Shown: positions 1 through 10,678 of the stretch, in pieces
Position numbering within the stretch: the first letter of the stretch is position 1
Layout: the number at the start of each line of letters is the position of its first letter
From: Mallotus nudiflorus
Taxonomy: Eukaryota; Streptophyta; Magnoliopsida; Malpighiales; Euphorbiaceae
Direction: 5' to 3'
Length of the DNA: 64,000 bases
Assembly: GCA_947683625.1 (NCBI GenBank)
Contig: CANTUR010000630.1
Coordinates: 1,116,001 to 1,180,000 of the forward strand
Translations under genes and position numbers: made by a program
Notes under the pieces: model-generated
The model's database searches: none
Told to the model about the DNA's origin: nothing
The model's input: the letters and a program-made list of their open reading frames with translations, nothing else

Positions 1-1011
1 ATCATCCACTATTATATAATTAGTCTTCTTCCCTCTAACAGAGCTTTATTATGATTTCTCCTTTCCGTAGGTAAATCCTTATAAAAAAGGTAATAACCCT
101 ATGTTTCTTCTTTACCACCATTGCTTTAAGGGTTATAGTAGTGTCAATGTTTATCTTGGCTAAAGCCTTGACTAGAGCTTTCATGTAGCTACTTGAGTGC
201 ATCAAGAGCTCCTAAATGCTCACATTTGCTTTTGCCTTCTTAAGCTATTCAAGGATCAAGTCATCCTCATGTTTATCTGAGCCTTCTCTTTCAGCAACCT
301 CCTCCCTCTCTATAGCCTTTTGACTTCTGGATTATCAACCCCATACATTGTAACCTTCAGTGCCTTCTTCATCAGAGTTATACCAAATGTTTATAACCCC
401 AATGGTCTACTCATTCTTTCCATCTTTCCACACCTTAACTATGCATTTCTCTCTCTTATCAGGCATCTTCTTATCATTAAATTCATCACTCCATCTTATA
501 GGCGTGATAGACTTAATAGGTGTATCGAAAGAAGGTGGTTTGGAATAACACACCTTATAGTCGAATTTTCCTAAAAGTTGTCCCAACAAGTCTTCTATTC
601 TCTCCTTATCTTTGGGGGCATTAGGGGGTTTCTCATTGGTTTTAAGGTTTTAAAGGATTTAAACACTTCTTTCTTACTAACTTATGAGTTGATCATTATG
701 GTAATTGGGGGTGACATGTTTTAGTAATTTGGGAAGAGGTTATTTTTGGTGTTTGGGTTTGGATTGGATTTCCAATGGGTCCATGATTTTTCTAGCATCT
801 ATGAGGTTTTGAATCTCATGTTTAAGGTGCATGCAAGATTCAGTGAAATGGCCAACAACTTGGTGAAATTTATAGTAATTTTTTGGGTTAAAGCCAGGGA
901 GATTTGGGTTTGGTAGTCTAGAGGGGTTAAAGGTTTAAGGAGGCCTTTTTGGATCAATCTATCTAGGACTTTAGATAAGGGCTAGTTAAAGTTTAAGAAT
1001 TTTCTAGGTCG

Positions 1012-2229
1012 TTAAATAACATGGACTTCTACAACCTGACTACCATTTCCTTGTTGTATGCTCCTTGTTAGGTAATTTCTCACTCTGGTGCTTCTAGTGA
1101 TCCTCCTCTTCTCGCTTTCGATCTCTTTAGCTTGTAACCCGTCATTGTAAAGGTCTACAAATGTCTTAAGGTTCATCATTTGCAGCCTTACAACTAAATT
1201 GGGTGACACATTTTGGACTATCATCCTAACCTGATCTTTTTCAGCCAACTTATTCTTCATTAATCCCGCCTTATTCATGAACCTAGTTAGAAAATCTGAG
1301 AATGATTCATTAGGCTTCTACTTGGTCAATTCTATATCCTTGATTCATATTGCTTTAAAAGGTGGTACATAGCTCCCTCCAGTCCGCTTAGATAGACTTT
1401 TCTAACCTATTATACCAATTGATAGTCATACCCTCTAATGATGGCAAAAATAACTTAGTAACCATAGAAAAAGGAGCCTTAATGGTCCTTATGGTAGTTG
1501 TATATTGACTAAGGTGGATCCTCGGGTCTATAGTACTATCAAACTTCTGTAGCTATGGCATTTTGAATTTATTAAGTAACTTATCCTCCTTGAATTGCAT
1601 CATATCATCAAAGTCAAATGAGTATCTAGTGCCCTATCCTCTCATCAACTTCTTTATCTTGGACATCTTTTGAGTCAATGCTTTCATCTACTTGGATTCC
1701 AACTCTTGCACTTACTCAAGAGATTCTCTTTTTGCCTTTTCAACCATGAACTCTCAACATCCTCTAACTTTATTTCCATAGCAGGCATATTCCTATCAGC
1801 ATTGTCATTATTAGCGGGTGGTGTACCCATAACAGGTGGATTGGACATAACAGGAGGTGCAACAGTAGCAGGTGGTGGCATAAACTTAGCCAGAGCTTGT
1901 CTTAACTCATCTTGCAATATTGCTCTCATGTCATCCATCAATGCTCCTTTGGCATCCTCTAGAGTCTTGTTTCCTCCCTTGTGTTGTTCCATTTCTTTGA
2001 CTTGTTCAGGCTGTGTAGCTTCTAAGTAAAGCAAATTGATAGGACTCCTTTCAAGGTTGCTAAAGTTCTCTTTCACAATTGATTGCGGACTCGAATCAGT
2101 TCTCATTAGTCTGCCACCTTTCCGACTCCAAATACAGGATGACCCCGATGAATCTATGATGGCTGCAAGATAAGTTGTTAGTATGATGCATGTAATGCAT
2201 GTATGCATGATGCACATGCTATGCAACAA
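1012..2229 (-). pseudogene. Decayed gag of a Tat/Ogre-like retrotransposon
   Basis: The minus strand encodes the remains of a capsid (gag) protein. A Pro-rich N-terminal part (1684-2229) is followed by retrotransposon-gag signatures. These include FDSTIDPRIHLSQY, then SLEGMTINWY, then ADWRELCTTF, and finally an AEKDQVRMIVQNVSP stretch in 1012-1278. These match the order of conserved gag blocks in Tat/Ogre elements. Several stop codons and at least one frame change (near 1300) interrupt the frame, so no full product can be made. The true start is not clear, and 2229 is only the outer limit of the open frame. Confidence 0.65.
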
Positions 2230-2899
2230 GTATGAATCAAGTCAAGTATATACATCCTTCCAACCTTATTCCTCCCATACACGTATTTAATGGCGAGTCT
2301 CTTTTCCTAGGATTTTTGGTCTTGGCCTTGATATCAACATAGGATATTAAAAACTGACGTGCATGTTAATTCTCTCAAAGCAGTAAAGCATAGAAACAGT
2401 ATTTCTATGTATAAAAGCATAACCCAATATTTATTAGTCTTAATGAGCTTCTAAAGTATGGGCTTGGGCCTTTATAGATAGAAATACCTCATGGCAATAT
2501 TCACAAGCATTTGGGTAATCTTAAGGGAAGTTACTAAGCCACTACATGAGCTGAGTCTGGTAAAAAGGTCAAGGTTCCCTTAGCAAGGTGCCCTCCTTTA
2601 AGACTTGAGTTATAGGCCAAGGTTAGAGGGGCCCAATGTCCTTTACAAACTTAAGAGAAGACTACCCCCCTTTAGGACTTGGGTTACAGACTCTAGTTAG
2701 ATGAGCTCAATAATCTCTCTTGAACCAAATTAAGGCTAAGAGTGATGGTTAGCCAATTTACAATCCTATGAAGTTAGTGGAATCATGGAACCATAAACCA
2801 ACGCCATCGGTTAATAGGGACATGCAAAATTAATGTAAGAATAAAGTAATAACTAATAAAATAATTCTAAAGAACACAAGTAGAATCAGAATCTCTTAT

Positions 2900-2916
2900 C
2901 CCTAATGGATTCGCCA
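2900..2916 (-). other. Primer-binding site, tRNA-Arg-like
   Basis: Read on the minus strand this site begins TGGCGAATCCATTAGGG. It resembles the TGGCGACTCC-type primer-binding site used by Tat/Ogre elements (complementary to the 3' end of tRNA-Arg), with a few mismatches. It lies seven bases inside the LTR boundary at 2924, the position expected for minus-strand DNA priming. Confidence 0.6.
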
Positions 2917-2923
2917 CTGTAGA

Positions 2924-5060
2924 TGATGGGGTTTAGCGCGCGCCCAAGATTTTGGCTACCGCGACACTGTTTGAGCTCAGAGCTCTAGAGAACACATTAA
3001 CCACTGTCACAAAGACATGGCGTGGAGATGAGAAGTCACCACCTAGGGTAATAATTGAGAAAAATTAAAAAATGATAGTACTCGATTCCCTAAAAGAAAG
3101 CCAGCACCACAACCAGGAGATTCTGGATACGGAATACCAACTTCTTTCAGTCTCTTATTCTTTTAGAATTACTTTATGAATTACTATTTTATCCTCTATT
3201 TACATGCAATTTCATATAAACCCTTAAAAAATAATCAACTCCAGGCAAGCTAATAATGAAATATACAAGTAAACAATGCATTCATTAAAACTCCTAACCC
3301 TAAGTTAGTCTAATCTACATTGATTTTAATTAAATGAGCTAAATCTATATATTTTAATTTACAGATGAGCCTAAAAACTAATGGGCCTAATCCTTATTCA
3401 ATTTTTATTTAAGTGGACCTAAGTCTATTTATTTTAATTCTAAATATAGGTCTAGATCTACAAATTATGAAGTATTTAATTTAGTAGGCCTAATTCTACA
3501 TATTTTAATTTTAGAATGATCTTAAATCTATAAATTATAAAAAAATCTTAAATTAAATGGGCTAAGTCTAAGTTAATTAAATTAAATTAGGTGGGTCTAC
3601 GTCTAATTAACTAAGTGGGCCTAAGTTATCTCTACCCTAATTTCTAATTAATTGTGGATCTAAAGATGCATTTTCATTAATTAAACCTAAAAACACCTAA
3701 ATTTAAATGGGTTAAGCCTAATGTGGGCCTAGGGCCCAAAACACAAGTAAACAAGCCCAAAATTAATAAAAAAAACCAAAATAAATAAATAAAAGATCAA
3801 ACAATTAATTAAATCTATTCCAAAAACCTAATTTAATTAAAATGACCATAAAAATAAAATAATCAATCAAACAAAACTAATTTTACCCACTTAAATCTAA
3901 TTCAATTTTAATTAAACAACCTCAGGATTTCTATAACCATTAATTTTAATTAATTACCCAATAAATCCTAATTTTACTAACCAATTAATTAAAATTAAGC
4001 ACACAAGCACACACACCAAATTTCATTATTCCCACTATTAGGGCTATTACAATGAACTAATGAGAAATAATAAAAAAAAGAAAATTAATTCAACCCAAAA
4101 TAAATAAATAAAAAGAATGATAAATAAACTAAATAAAAACCCTAGAAATTAGGTTTAGCAACATGTTTTCATCCATGACATTCCATGGATTTTCATAGAT
4201 TTAATTCTCCAAATATGATCATTATGTGATCTCCTCCATAATCACTATCATAAAAGAGTAAAACAATTATTAGTGAATAAAATTATACAAAAAATAAGTA
4301 AAATTGAAATTTAATAAAAATCAAAATCATAACAAAAGAAGAGAAATAAAAGAAAGTAGGGAGAAGTTAATGTTTATGGATGCTTGTGGTTGGCTCCTCA
4401 GATTAGTAAAATCACCGTTTATTTGTTGAATAGATCTTCAAAAACTTGTTATTCTCTCCTAAAAAAAAAAAAACCTCTTGCTCCTTGCCTCAAGTATTTT
4501 TCTTGTTTATGTAAAAAAGAGAATTCCAAATAAAAGAGAGAGGTTCCTTCCCCCTTTTAGGAGACTAAGCCCACCTTTTATAGGGAAAAATATAAAAACC
4601 CTAAGTTTTACGTATTAAGAGTTCCAAATTTAAAAGGACTTATTTCCTGAAGAGTTCCAATTTTAAAAGGAATTTATTTCCTGCAGATGTAGATAAATCC
4701 TAAAATAAATTTAAATAAAATTTTTAAACCAATCAAAACTCAGGAAAATATTTTTTATTTTTTGTAAAAAATGCAAAAAGAGACGGAAAACACGTAATTC
4801 CAACTGGAATTGCGAAATTCCGATCAGAATTCTATAATTCTGAATTTTTTTAAACTTCTAATTACAAAAAAGACTTATAAAAGAAATTAAAATTTTTAAT
4901 TAGGTCTTAAAAAGGTATTACAATTAATTTCTTAAAAAATAATGAAACTCCTTTTCAAAACGTATTTGAACTTCAAGTGTTGAAGACCTACTTATAACAT
5001 TTTTATCATTGGAATCCTTTATTGCATCATATTTTATTATCACAAAATTAAGTGTTTACA
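2924..5060 (-). repeat. 5' LTR of the Tat/Ogre-like element
   Basis: This 2.1-kb stretch begins with TG and ends with CA on the plus strand. Read on the minus strand it runs from TGTAAACACTTAATT to ACCCCATCA, next to the primer-binding site. The matching 3' LTR lies outside the window, so boundaries come from the TG...CA ends and the primer-binding site only, and no target-site duplication could be checked. The interior is very AT-rich and holds no ORF. It ends where an unrelated antisense reading frame (5106-5699) begins, so this element appears to have inserted beside or into that older sequence. Confidence 0.6.
4574..4584 (-). promoter_or_regulatory. TATA box of the LTR promoter
   Basis: The minus strand reads CCTATAAAAGG here, a strong plant TATA consensus in an otherwise TA-poor-motif context. 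It lies about 480 bp inside the LTR from its minus-strand start. A transcription start would be expected about 30 bases downstream, near 4545. Confidence 0.5.
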
Positions 5061-5105
5061 GTATCTCTAAGATAGATTCTCAATAGATGTTGTGTCGGCT
5101 ATACT

Positions 5106-5699
5106 TTAGATGTGAAGCCTCATCACTAACTCGGTATCCTCTTCGGATAACTTTGAAGGACTCTTCACTTTTTGGGAATCATTAACCCACATCCATTGGA
5201 CATTGATAAAATTTGATGGGTGTCCCACTATAAAGAATTTATGCCTCCATTTTTTATGAAGGTTTAGAAGCTTAACGAAAAGGCTATTATTCAGTACGGT
5301 TGATAGAGAAAACATAAGCTCTCCCTTCTTCTTATTCAGGCTATACATATATCTAAGCATGTCTAGATTCGGTTCTTTACCCTTTCTATGCATTAACTCT
5401 ATATACCCGATCAGGATCTAGTAACTATTAGGGTAGAGCTAGCCTGGAGCTATGTTATACCTATTTAAGAAACACCTAATGAAAGGATCCAATGGAAATT
5501 TTAGCCCCTCTTCTAACTGGTCAAAGTATACAACTATTTTTTGCCAATCTAAGAGAGGGGTATAAGCCTTAAACTTGCTATCTACTGTATGTAAGAAGAA
5601 ATCTTAAGGAATACTAAAATGTCTCCTATACTATTTGAGCATGTTATTGTCTACCCTAGATACAAATAGATTTGAACTAACTTGCTCTCGTGGAGCCAT
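5106..5699 (-). pseudogene. Antisense extra ORF of a Tat-like element (gypsy-type 'transposase' domain), with stops
   Basis: From the ATG at 5699 the minus strand stays in one frame for about 198 codons but carries in-frame stops. Three examples are after MLK, before DFFLHTVD, and within the APG-LYPNSY stretch. The protein begins MAPREQVSSN and includes LDWQKIVVYFDQLEEG and LDPFIRCFLNRY. It resembles the plant 'putative gypsy-type transposase' family, proteins found as extra ORFs, often antisense between pol and the 3' LTR, in Tat-lineage elements. That arrangement fits the plus-strand polypurine tract and LTR at 6780-7599. Function is unknown. The frame ends 46 bp from the inserted Ogre-like LTR. 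Confidence 0.5.
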
Positions 5700-6170
5700 A
5701 GATCTTATTGAACAAGAATGAAAAGGAAGAATACATAAAGGATAAGAAAACTTCACTTGGGAAAAAGAAAGCAAATTTGCAAAAAATGAGAAGGGAGATA
5801 ATGCATAAAACACTTAAGGGGAGAATTAGTAAAAAAAGAAGACAATAGAAGAGCAAAAGTGTAGCTAATAAAAGGGCTGGCCTATTTAAGGAGGAATGGA
5901 AAGCTCTAGAATGACCACTTTTGCCCTCACAGTTACTTGTACTTCTCTCATACAACATCGAGGGAATTCTGGGCAAAAGAAAAGCCCACTAATCGAGCAG
6001 TTATCATAATGGCAGCTAAAATGTTTAATCTCTGACACACAAACAGACATAATAGTTACACAATTCAAAATTTAAAATAAAGTCAAAAGATATGGCAGTT
6101 GATAATCCCAAAGATATGAAGGTTGATAATGTTGCTTATCTTGCTACCAGCTATCTTTTTTTAGCAGTCG
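5700..6170. other. Non-coding stretch of the Tat-like element
   Basis: AT-rich sequence upstream (on the minus strand) of the antisense ORF. Short reading frames here are hydrophobic and low in complexity and match nothing I recognise. It probably holds the leader or promoter of the antisense ORF, but no TATA box stands out. Confidence 0.35.
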
Positions 6171-6174
6171 AGCC

Positions 6175-6450
6175 GCACTTCTAATGCACCGAGATTTTAA
6201 GTCTAGTGATTGAAGATGGCACCCTTAGGTCACTTTGATAGCACTAAGGTTCGGCACTTGGGTCGTGCTTCTAATGCATTGAGATTCTAAGTTTAGTGAT
6301 TGAAGCTGGCACCAACAGGTCACTTCAATAGTAATGAGGTTTGACACTTGGGTTGTGCTTCTAATGCACCGAGATTCTACAGCGCTCGAGCTGTGCTTTT
6401 AATGCATCAAGATTCTACGGAACTTAGGCTGCTCTTCTATAGCATTGAGC
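6175..6450 (+). repeat. 90-bp tandem repeat in the 3' untranslated region of a Tat-like element
   Basis: Units begin at the shared word CTAATGCA at 6181, 6271 and 6361, an exact 90-bp spacing, followed by a shortened unit at about 6399. Each full unit also carries GAGATT, TAGTGATTGAAG, TGGCACC and a CACTTGGGT-type block. Tandem repeats before the 3' LTR are common in Tat-lineage elements, which supports reading 5061-7599 as one such element. Confidence 0.7.
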
Positions 6451-6779
6451 ATTAAAACTTTAGCGATGGTTGGTCCCGTTAGTTCAATTCTATAACACTG
6501 ATGGGTTAATCCCTCAGGCCGTGTCTATAACATCAAGCATTTTTCTTCATAAGTTCTGCGCATCTAAGTCCAGCTGGCACTTCATGAATGATATTCTGAA
6601 ATAGTGATTCCAAGACTCGGTACTGAGTATCATTTCTTTTTTCTGTGATTAAGGCTGGCCACCTTAGATGCAGTTACACAAGCACTCTCCAAGTAAAGGA
6701 ATCAATTTTTTAGATGATTTATCACCTCGCATTTATTAGACCTGGATACCTCAGACATAAATATCCAAATATTCTTTCG

Positions 6780-6793
6780 GGGGGGGGGGGGGA
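6780..6793 (+). other. Polypurine tract, nearly pure G
   Basis: A run of about 14 purines, almost all G, lies five bases before the TGATACCC start of the putative 3' LTR at 6798. This is where plus-strand DNA priming would occur. A long G homopolymer may also be a site of sequencing error. Confidence 0.5.
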
Positions 6794-7002
6794 CTCTTGA
6801 TACCCTATATACATATTCCTATTTTATTAAATGTTTATTTTCCTATACATGGGTTGCTTGTAGATGAAGGATGCCCAAACCAAATAGGAGAAGGATTCCA
6901 AATTAAGAAGACTTCCAGACAAGAAGAAATACTTTCCCAATAGGTACAAGACTTTCATTAAAGAGGAATTTTATTCCTCTCAGATTTAAACATCACTTTC
7001 GC

Positions 7003-7013
7003 TATAAATAGAA
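7003..7013 (+). promoter_or_regulatory. TATA box in the Tat-like LTR
   Basis: GCTATAAATAG is a close match to the plant TATA consensus and is followed about 60-90 bp later by a CT-rich initiator-like run. It would drive transcription out of the LTR on the plus strand. Confidence 0.45.
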
Positions 7014-7116
7014 CCTCATATCCCTCATTTTTATTTATTCTATTTTCTCATACTCTTTTCTTTCTTTATCTCTCTAAACTCTCTCTCTCTCTATTTTTTA
7101 ACTTAGATATTAGAGG

Positions 7117-7278
7117 TGTTGGGTGTCCATCAATTGTCCCGTGGCGGAGGCAAGTGGGCCGAGTCACAATCGAATGCCGTGGGCGCTTGTGTGTGTTGAA
7201 TGCACTATAAGGCTAGGGTATGCGCCTTTCCTAACACCAATTGGTTTTGGGAGAGTTGGTAGCGCCTAAGGTCCTACA
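7117..7278 (+). repeat. TRIM 5' LTR
   Basis: 162 bp, TG...CA, followed by the dinucleotide AG and then the primer-binding site. Confidence 0.92.
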
Positions 7279-7280
7279 AG

Positions 7281-7325
7281 TGGTATCAGAGCCAAGGTCA
7301 CGGGTTCGATTCCCAGCGGGAGCAA
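7281..7325 (+). other. TRIM core: primer-binding site followed by a pol III B-box-like segment
   Basis: The first twelve bases (TGGTATCAGAGC) complement the 3' end of initiator tRNA-Met. They are followed by AGGTCACGGGTTCGATTCCC, which contains the GGTTCGATTCC word typical of a tRNA T-arm (internal promoter B box). There is no matching A box or D-arm, so this is not a tRNA gene. Confidence 0.75.
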
Positions 7326-7341
7326 TTGCTGAGGGGGAGAT

Positions 7342-7503
7342 TGTTGGGTGTCCATCAATTGTCCCGTGGCGGAGGCAAGTGGGCCGAGTCACAATCGAAT
7401 GCCGTGGGCGCTTGTGTGTGTTGAATGCACTATAAGGCTAGGGTATGCGCCTTTCCTAACACCAATTGGTTTTGGAAGAGTTGGTAGCGCCTAAGGTCCT
7501 ACA
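7342..7503 (+). repeat. TRIM 3' LTR
   Basis: Same length as the 5' LTR, one visible substitution. It starts immediately after the purine-rich tract at 7331-7340. Confidence 0.92.
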
Positions 7504-7599
7504 AGAGGGTTTGTGAGGATTCTTCCTATCTTTTACCTTACATTTTTTTAATTTTTTACAAGGTTTAAACTCGGAGGTTCCGAAAACAAGTTATCAACA

Positions 7600-8280
7600 A
7601 GATATGGTTAAAAAAAAGAAATAATAGTTACAATATCTTACTGTAAATTGGTAAAATCAAAATTAATAAAATAATAAAATACTGTTTGGACCAGATTTCG
7701 TGAGCAAGAAGTGAATAGAAAATCCAACAATTTACATACTATATATAAATGAACAATTTATTTTATTTTATTTTATTTCTTTTTTATGGATAGGAGACTT
7801 TTATTTTACCTTTTACAAGTTCATAAAAGTATGGAAAATGTTCCTTGTGGGAGAAAATTTTAAAAATAATCTTTTTTAAATAGACAACTTTTATATTAGG
7901 ATAAAAATAGAAGAAAATTTTTTTTATACCAACTTAGGATGTAATTTTATAAAAACTAAAAAGGACATTCGTCACAACTAAAACATTACGAGTTGTGATG
8001 TTTATTATTGACCTGAAAGTATATGCTATAATAAAAAATAATAATTTCCCTAATAATATAAAACATTTACTTTTTATAAATAATTACAACTCATATAACA
8101 CCTACATTTTTCTTGAATCCAATACTTTTAATATCCGATAATTATAAAGATTCTGAAATAGATTTATAAGAGAATTAAAATTTTCTTAACAACAATTTTT
8201 ATCTATATATAAAATTCAAATTTAAGATAATTCAAATTTTTTACCGCTTCACACATCCATTTCATAAACAAACTCTCTAT
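7600..8280. other. AT-rich intergenic DNA
   Basis: No reading frame, repeat boundary or RNA gene can be supported here. It separates the retroelement cluster from the GT17 duplication. Confidence 0.5.
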
Positions 8281-8837
8281 TCAACCAAAAGAATAGACTA
8301 ATTATGGCAAAGTAAGCCTTAATAAAATATCAATAATTAATGAGGGTTGAGTTGCTATATATATATATATATATATCCACACACACTCCACGTTCATATT
8401 TCAGTTTGCAAGTGGTTAAGATGTAGATTTTTTATTTTTATTTTTTAATGTCTAAAGCTTACTAAATTAAACTAAAATCATGTGAAAAACTCGTGAAAAA
8501 TTTTAAAGGAAAAAACAAAAGCACAAGCAATGCAAGGATCAAACACACTTTTTCACCCACTAGCTTCGACTTGAGTTCATGCTGATTCTTTCTTGCCAAG
8601 CCTGTACAGCTACACTGGTGGACTTGCGTCTACGGCAGATTTTAGCTGTTCTCGGGGGTATTGTTTATTCATGCCATTTTCATTTTAATGGGCAAATGAA
8701 TCACTGCAAAATACTCTTTCAATGAATACAAAAAGCCAGTCAAAAACAATGCATTCAGATTTTCAATCAATGCTTTAAAATTTGAAATTCTATCCATTTA
8801 TTTAATTTGTAGTTTAAAGGGGCTGTAAAACAAATGA

Positions 8838-9379
8838 TAAATAATTTGTGTATTTTGCTGATAAAAAAACATTTATATTACTTTCTATAATATTATCCAT
8901 ATTCAACAATATTAATACAATAAAATTACTTTATTTTTTTTAATTCTAATTCAGTATTTAACCAAAAGTTAAATAGTTTTTTTATTTAACAATGATTTTT
9001 TTTTGAGGTTGGAGGGGAGTGAGGATTTGAACCTTCAACTTTTATAAAGTGTATGGTAGATCATCCGTTCTAAGCGAGTCCGATAATTAAATAATTTAGT
9101 TATATATGATTCATTTTAAAGCATTAATAGGTTAAGAACTCAATAAAATTATCTATCTTCATGTAACAATAAAATAAAAATAGTAATCAGTTTAATGATT
9201 CAATTACAATGAGTTTGAAATTCTTTAAATAAAATTGTAAAAAAAAAAAAAATGAGCACTGTACAAATTTTATTCTTTTTATCATATCTATCCAGCTTAA
9301 ACTCTTAACTCCAAATAAGTGGGAGTTTGTATGACCATTAAGTACTAAATGTTGAAAAAATGTGGAAAATTTTGTCCTA
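8838..9379. mobile_element. Insertion of about 540 bp present only in the first GT17 block
   Basis: Aligning the two GT17 flanks, the first copy carries extra sequence bounded by the direct repeat AAAACAAATG (8827-8836 and 9380-9389). The second block has this word once (near 15663). That is the footprint expected of a transposable element with a 9-10 bp target duplication. I see no clear terminal inverted repeats and no ORF, so the class is unknown. Confidence 0.55.
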
Positions 9380-9583
9380 AAAACAAATGTATACACGAGA
9401 TTTAATCTTTAAAATCTACAGCCTTGAACATCATCATTGTGACTTTCTAAAACAATCCACTGCAAGAATTTCTTTCCAAGACTTGCTACAGGATAAGAAC
9501 TTGATATTGAAATCCCTGTAGTATATATGTACTCAAGGCCTAAAGTTGAAACAAGCCAAGACAAAGTACCTAAGATATTGTCT

Positions 9584-10678
9584 TCATTCTGGTGATTTTA
9601 AACAGCCCCCAGGTAGAAGAAACCTGAACCTATCTGCATTCTCTATTAAATACGCAGGAAGATGAACCGCAGAAGTTGAGTGCGGGATTGATCCCATCTT
9701 CTTAACCAGCTCATGAAAAGTGTACTCCTCCGGCAGCATATCGAAGAGATCGTCTCCATTGCAAATCCTTCTCTGAATCCAAGAGTACTTCAGAAACTCC
9801 TTTCTCCTCACTCTATCAGCATGGCTATAAGCTGTCATCTTGAACACAACCTCGCTAATTCGTCGAAAGCAAAAGCTGCAATGCCACCCAGCATCCGAAA
9901 AAATGAGGTCAGTTTGGCGTGAGTGGCGATATCTGGTTCGAGGCCCATAAACATGTACTGATGCACGCCAGCTGCTGTAATCTACAGGGAACTCGAACGA
10001 GTACATGTAATGTTTCAACTCTAGATGCATCACTGGAGGCATTCCGTCACACCATTGGAGCACTTTCAGTGTGTGTGAGCTAGGAATTTCATCAGTATCT
10101 GACATAATAAGCAAGTCCCCATTTGCAATTCCTGCACGCTGGATCAAACTATTCATAGCTACCCGCTGCTCTGACTCGAGCACAAAAGGATCTTCGTTTA
10201 AGCCATGGATTTTGGTACGGCCCGGAAACACACCATGAACAATTTTGTCTGCAGCAAACGAGAACCGGTTCTGGTTCGAGGCGAAGAAGAGCGGCTTGGC
10301 GATGCCGGTGAAGGTGTTGTTGGACTCGAGGATTACGAATTTAGTGATGTAGGGATGAAGCTCACGCCATCTGATCTCGAGGATGTCAAGCTCATTGCTG
10401 AAGATGATGGCATCGAAGACACGGCGAGGTTGGGAGCGTAGAGTCCAGCCATGAACATTGCAGAGACGTTCCATTGATACATTCTCTGCATAATAGTGAG
10501 GGAGGTGCTGGAAAGGAGGAGGGGGATGGTCCCAAAGTGGCCGGAGAAAATAGGACACTTTCTGGCCATGTCTGATGATTCCAATCACACAAATCGGCAC
10601 AAGTACCACAAAGAGCATCACAAAAAGAAGCTTGCGAGGTGCCCTTTTGGAGGTTGAGCGAAGAGGTCGAAGGGCCAT
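9584..10678 (-). CDS. Glycosyltransferase family 17 protein (beta-1,4-mannosyl-glycoprotein N-acetylglucosaminyltransferase-like), copy 1
   Basis: A complete single-exon frame of 364 residues from ATG at 10678 to the stop at 9584. A basic N-terminus is followed by one membrane segment (about residues 18-37, LLFVMLFVVLVPICVIG), giving a type II Golgi-like topology. The lumenal part shows the GT17 hallmarks: FSNELDILEIRW, FVILESNNTFTG, the acidic MSDTDEIP motif (likely nucleotide-sugar/metal binding), GWHCSFCFRR and the C-terminal LPGGCLKSPE. Animal GT17 enzymes add bisecting GlcNAc to N-glycans; plant substrates are not established, so the activity is inferred from family membership. The length matches plant family members. 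It is tandemly duplicated with 15899-16990. An intron in the 5' leader is likely: a GTAAGT donor on the minus strand lies near 10946-10955. Confidence 0.9.
   Translation of the reverse strand: MALRPLRSTSKRAPRKLLFVMLFVVLVPICVIGIIRHGQKVSYFLRPLWDHPPPPFQHLPHYYAENVSMERLCNVHGWTLRSQPRRVFDAIIFSNELDILEIRWRELHPYITKFVILESNNTFTGIAKPLFFASNQNRFSFAADKIVHGVFPGRTKIHGLNEDPFVLESEQRVAMNSLIQRAGIANGDLLIMSDTDEIPSSHTLKVLQWCDGMPPVMHLELKHYMYSFEFPVDYSSWRASVHVYGPRTRYRHSRQTDLIFSDAGWHCSFCFRRISEVVFKMTAYSHADRVRRKEFLKYSWIQRRICNGDDLFDMLPEEYTFHELVKKMGSIPHSTSAVHLPAYLIENADRFRFLLPGGCLKSPE

Larger units (their letters stand above)
1..2923 (-). mobile_element. Internal region of a Tat/Ogre-like Ty3/Gypsy element (truncated by window edge)
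   Basis: This is the leader and gag region of an LTR retrotransposon read on the minus strand. It starts just inside the LTR at 2924-5060 and runs off the left edge. Positions 2230-2899 are an untranslated leader with no credible reading frame. Positions 1-1011 carry only short broken reading frames, for example a minus-strand stretch at 407-589 rich in Lys and Asp, and I cannot assign them to a domain. No protease or reverse transcriptase is visible before the edge. The Tat/Ogre assignment rests on the primer-binding site and the gag motifs. Confidence 0.6.
7117..7503 (+). mobile_element. Complete TRIM (miniature LTR retrotransposon)
   Basis: Two 162-bp direct repeats, 7117-7278 and 7342-7503, both start TGTTGGGTG and end CCTACA. 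They differ at one base that I can see (GGGAGAG versus GGAAGAG). They flank a 63-bp core. The core has a tRNA-iMet primer-binding site (TGGTATCAGAGC at 7281) and a purine-rich GAGGGGGAGA tract just before the second LTR. The 5-bp target duplication AGAGG is at 7112-7116 and 7504-7508. It has no coding capacity and must be copied by proteins from other elements. Near-identical LTRs indicate a recent insertion. Confidence 0.93.
6798..7599 (+). repeat. 3' LTR of the Tat-like element, split by a TRIM
   Basis: The unit starts TGATACCC after the polypurine tract and ends TTATCAACA, and it contains a TATA box (GCTATAAATAG near 7003) and a CT-rich stretch. Without the inserted TRIM and its target duplication (392 bp) the LTR is about 410 bp. 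The partner 5' LTR is not in the window, so boundaries are inferred. Confidence 0.5.

Noticed and set aside
6175..6450. CRISPR-like repeat array
   Set aside because: The 90-bp units are contiguous tandem repeats with no unique spacers, in a plant retroelement context.
7281..7325. Possible tRNA gene
   Set aside because: Only a T-arm/B-box-like segment is present; there is no D-arm, anticodon arm or closing acceptor stem.
7241..7435. 64-codon ORF across the TRIM
   Set aside because: It runs from one LTR through the core into the other LTR and has no protein-like features; the element is non-coding.
10205..10584. Plus- and minus-strand ORFs overlapping GT17 copy 1
   Set aside because: They are alternative-frame shadows of a well-conserved coding sequence.
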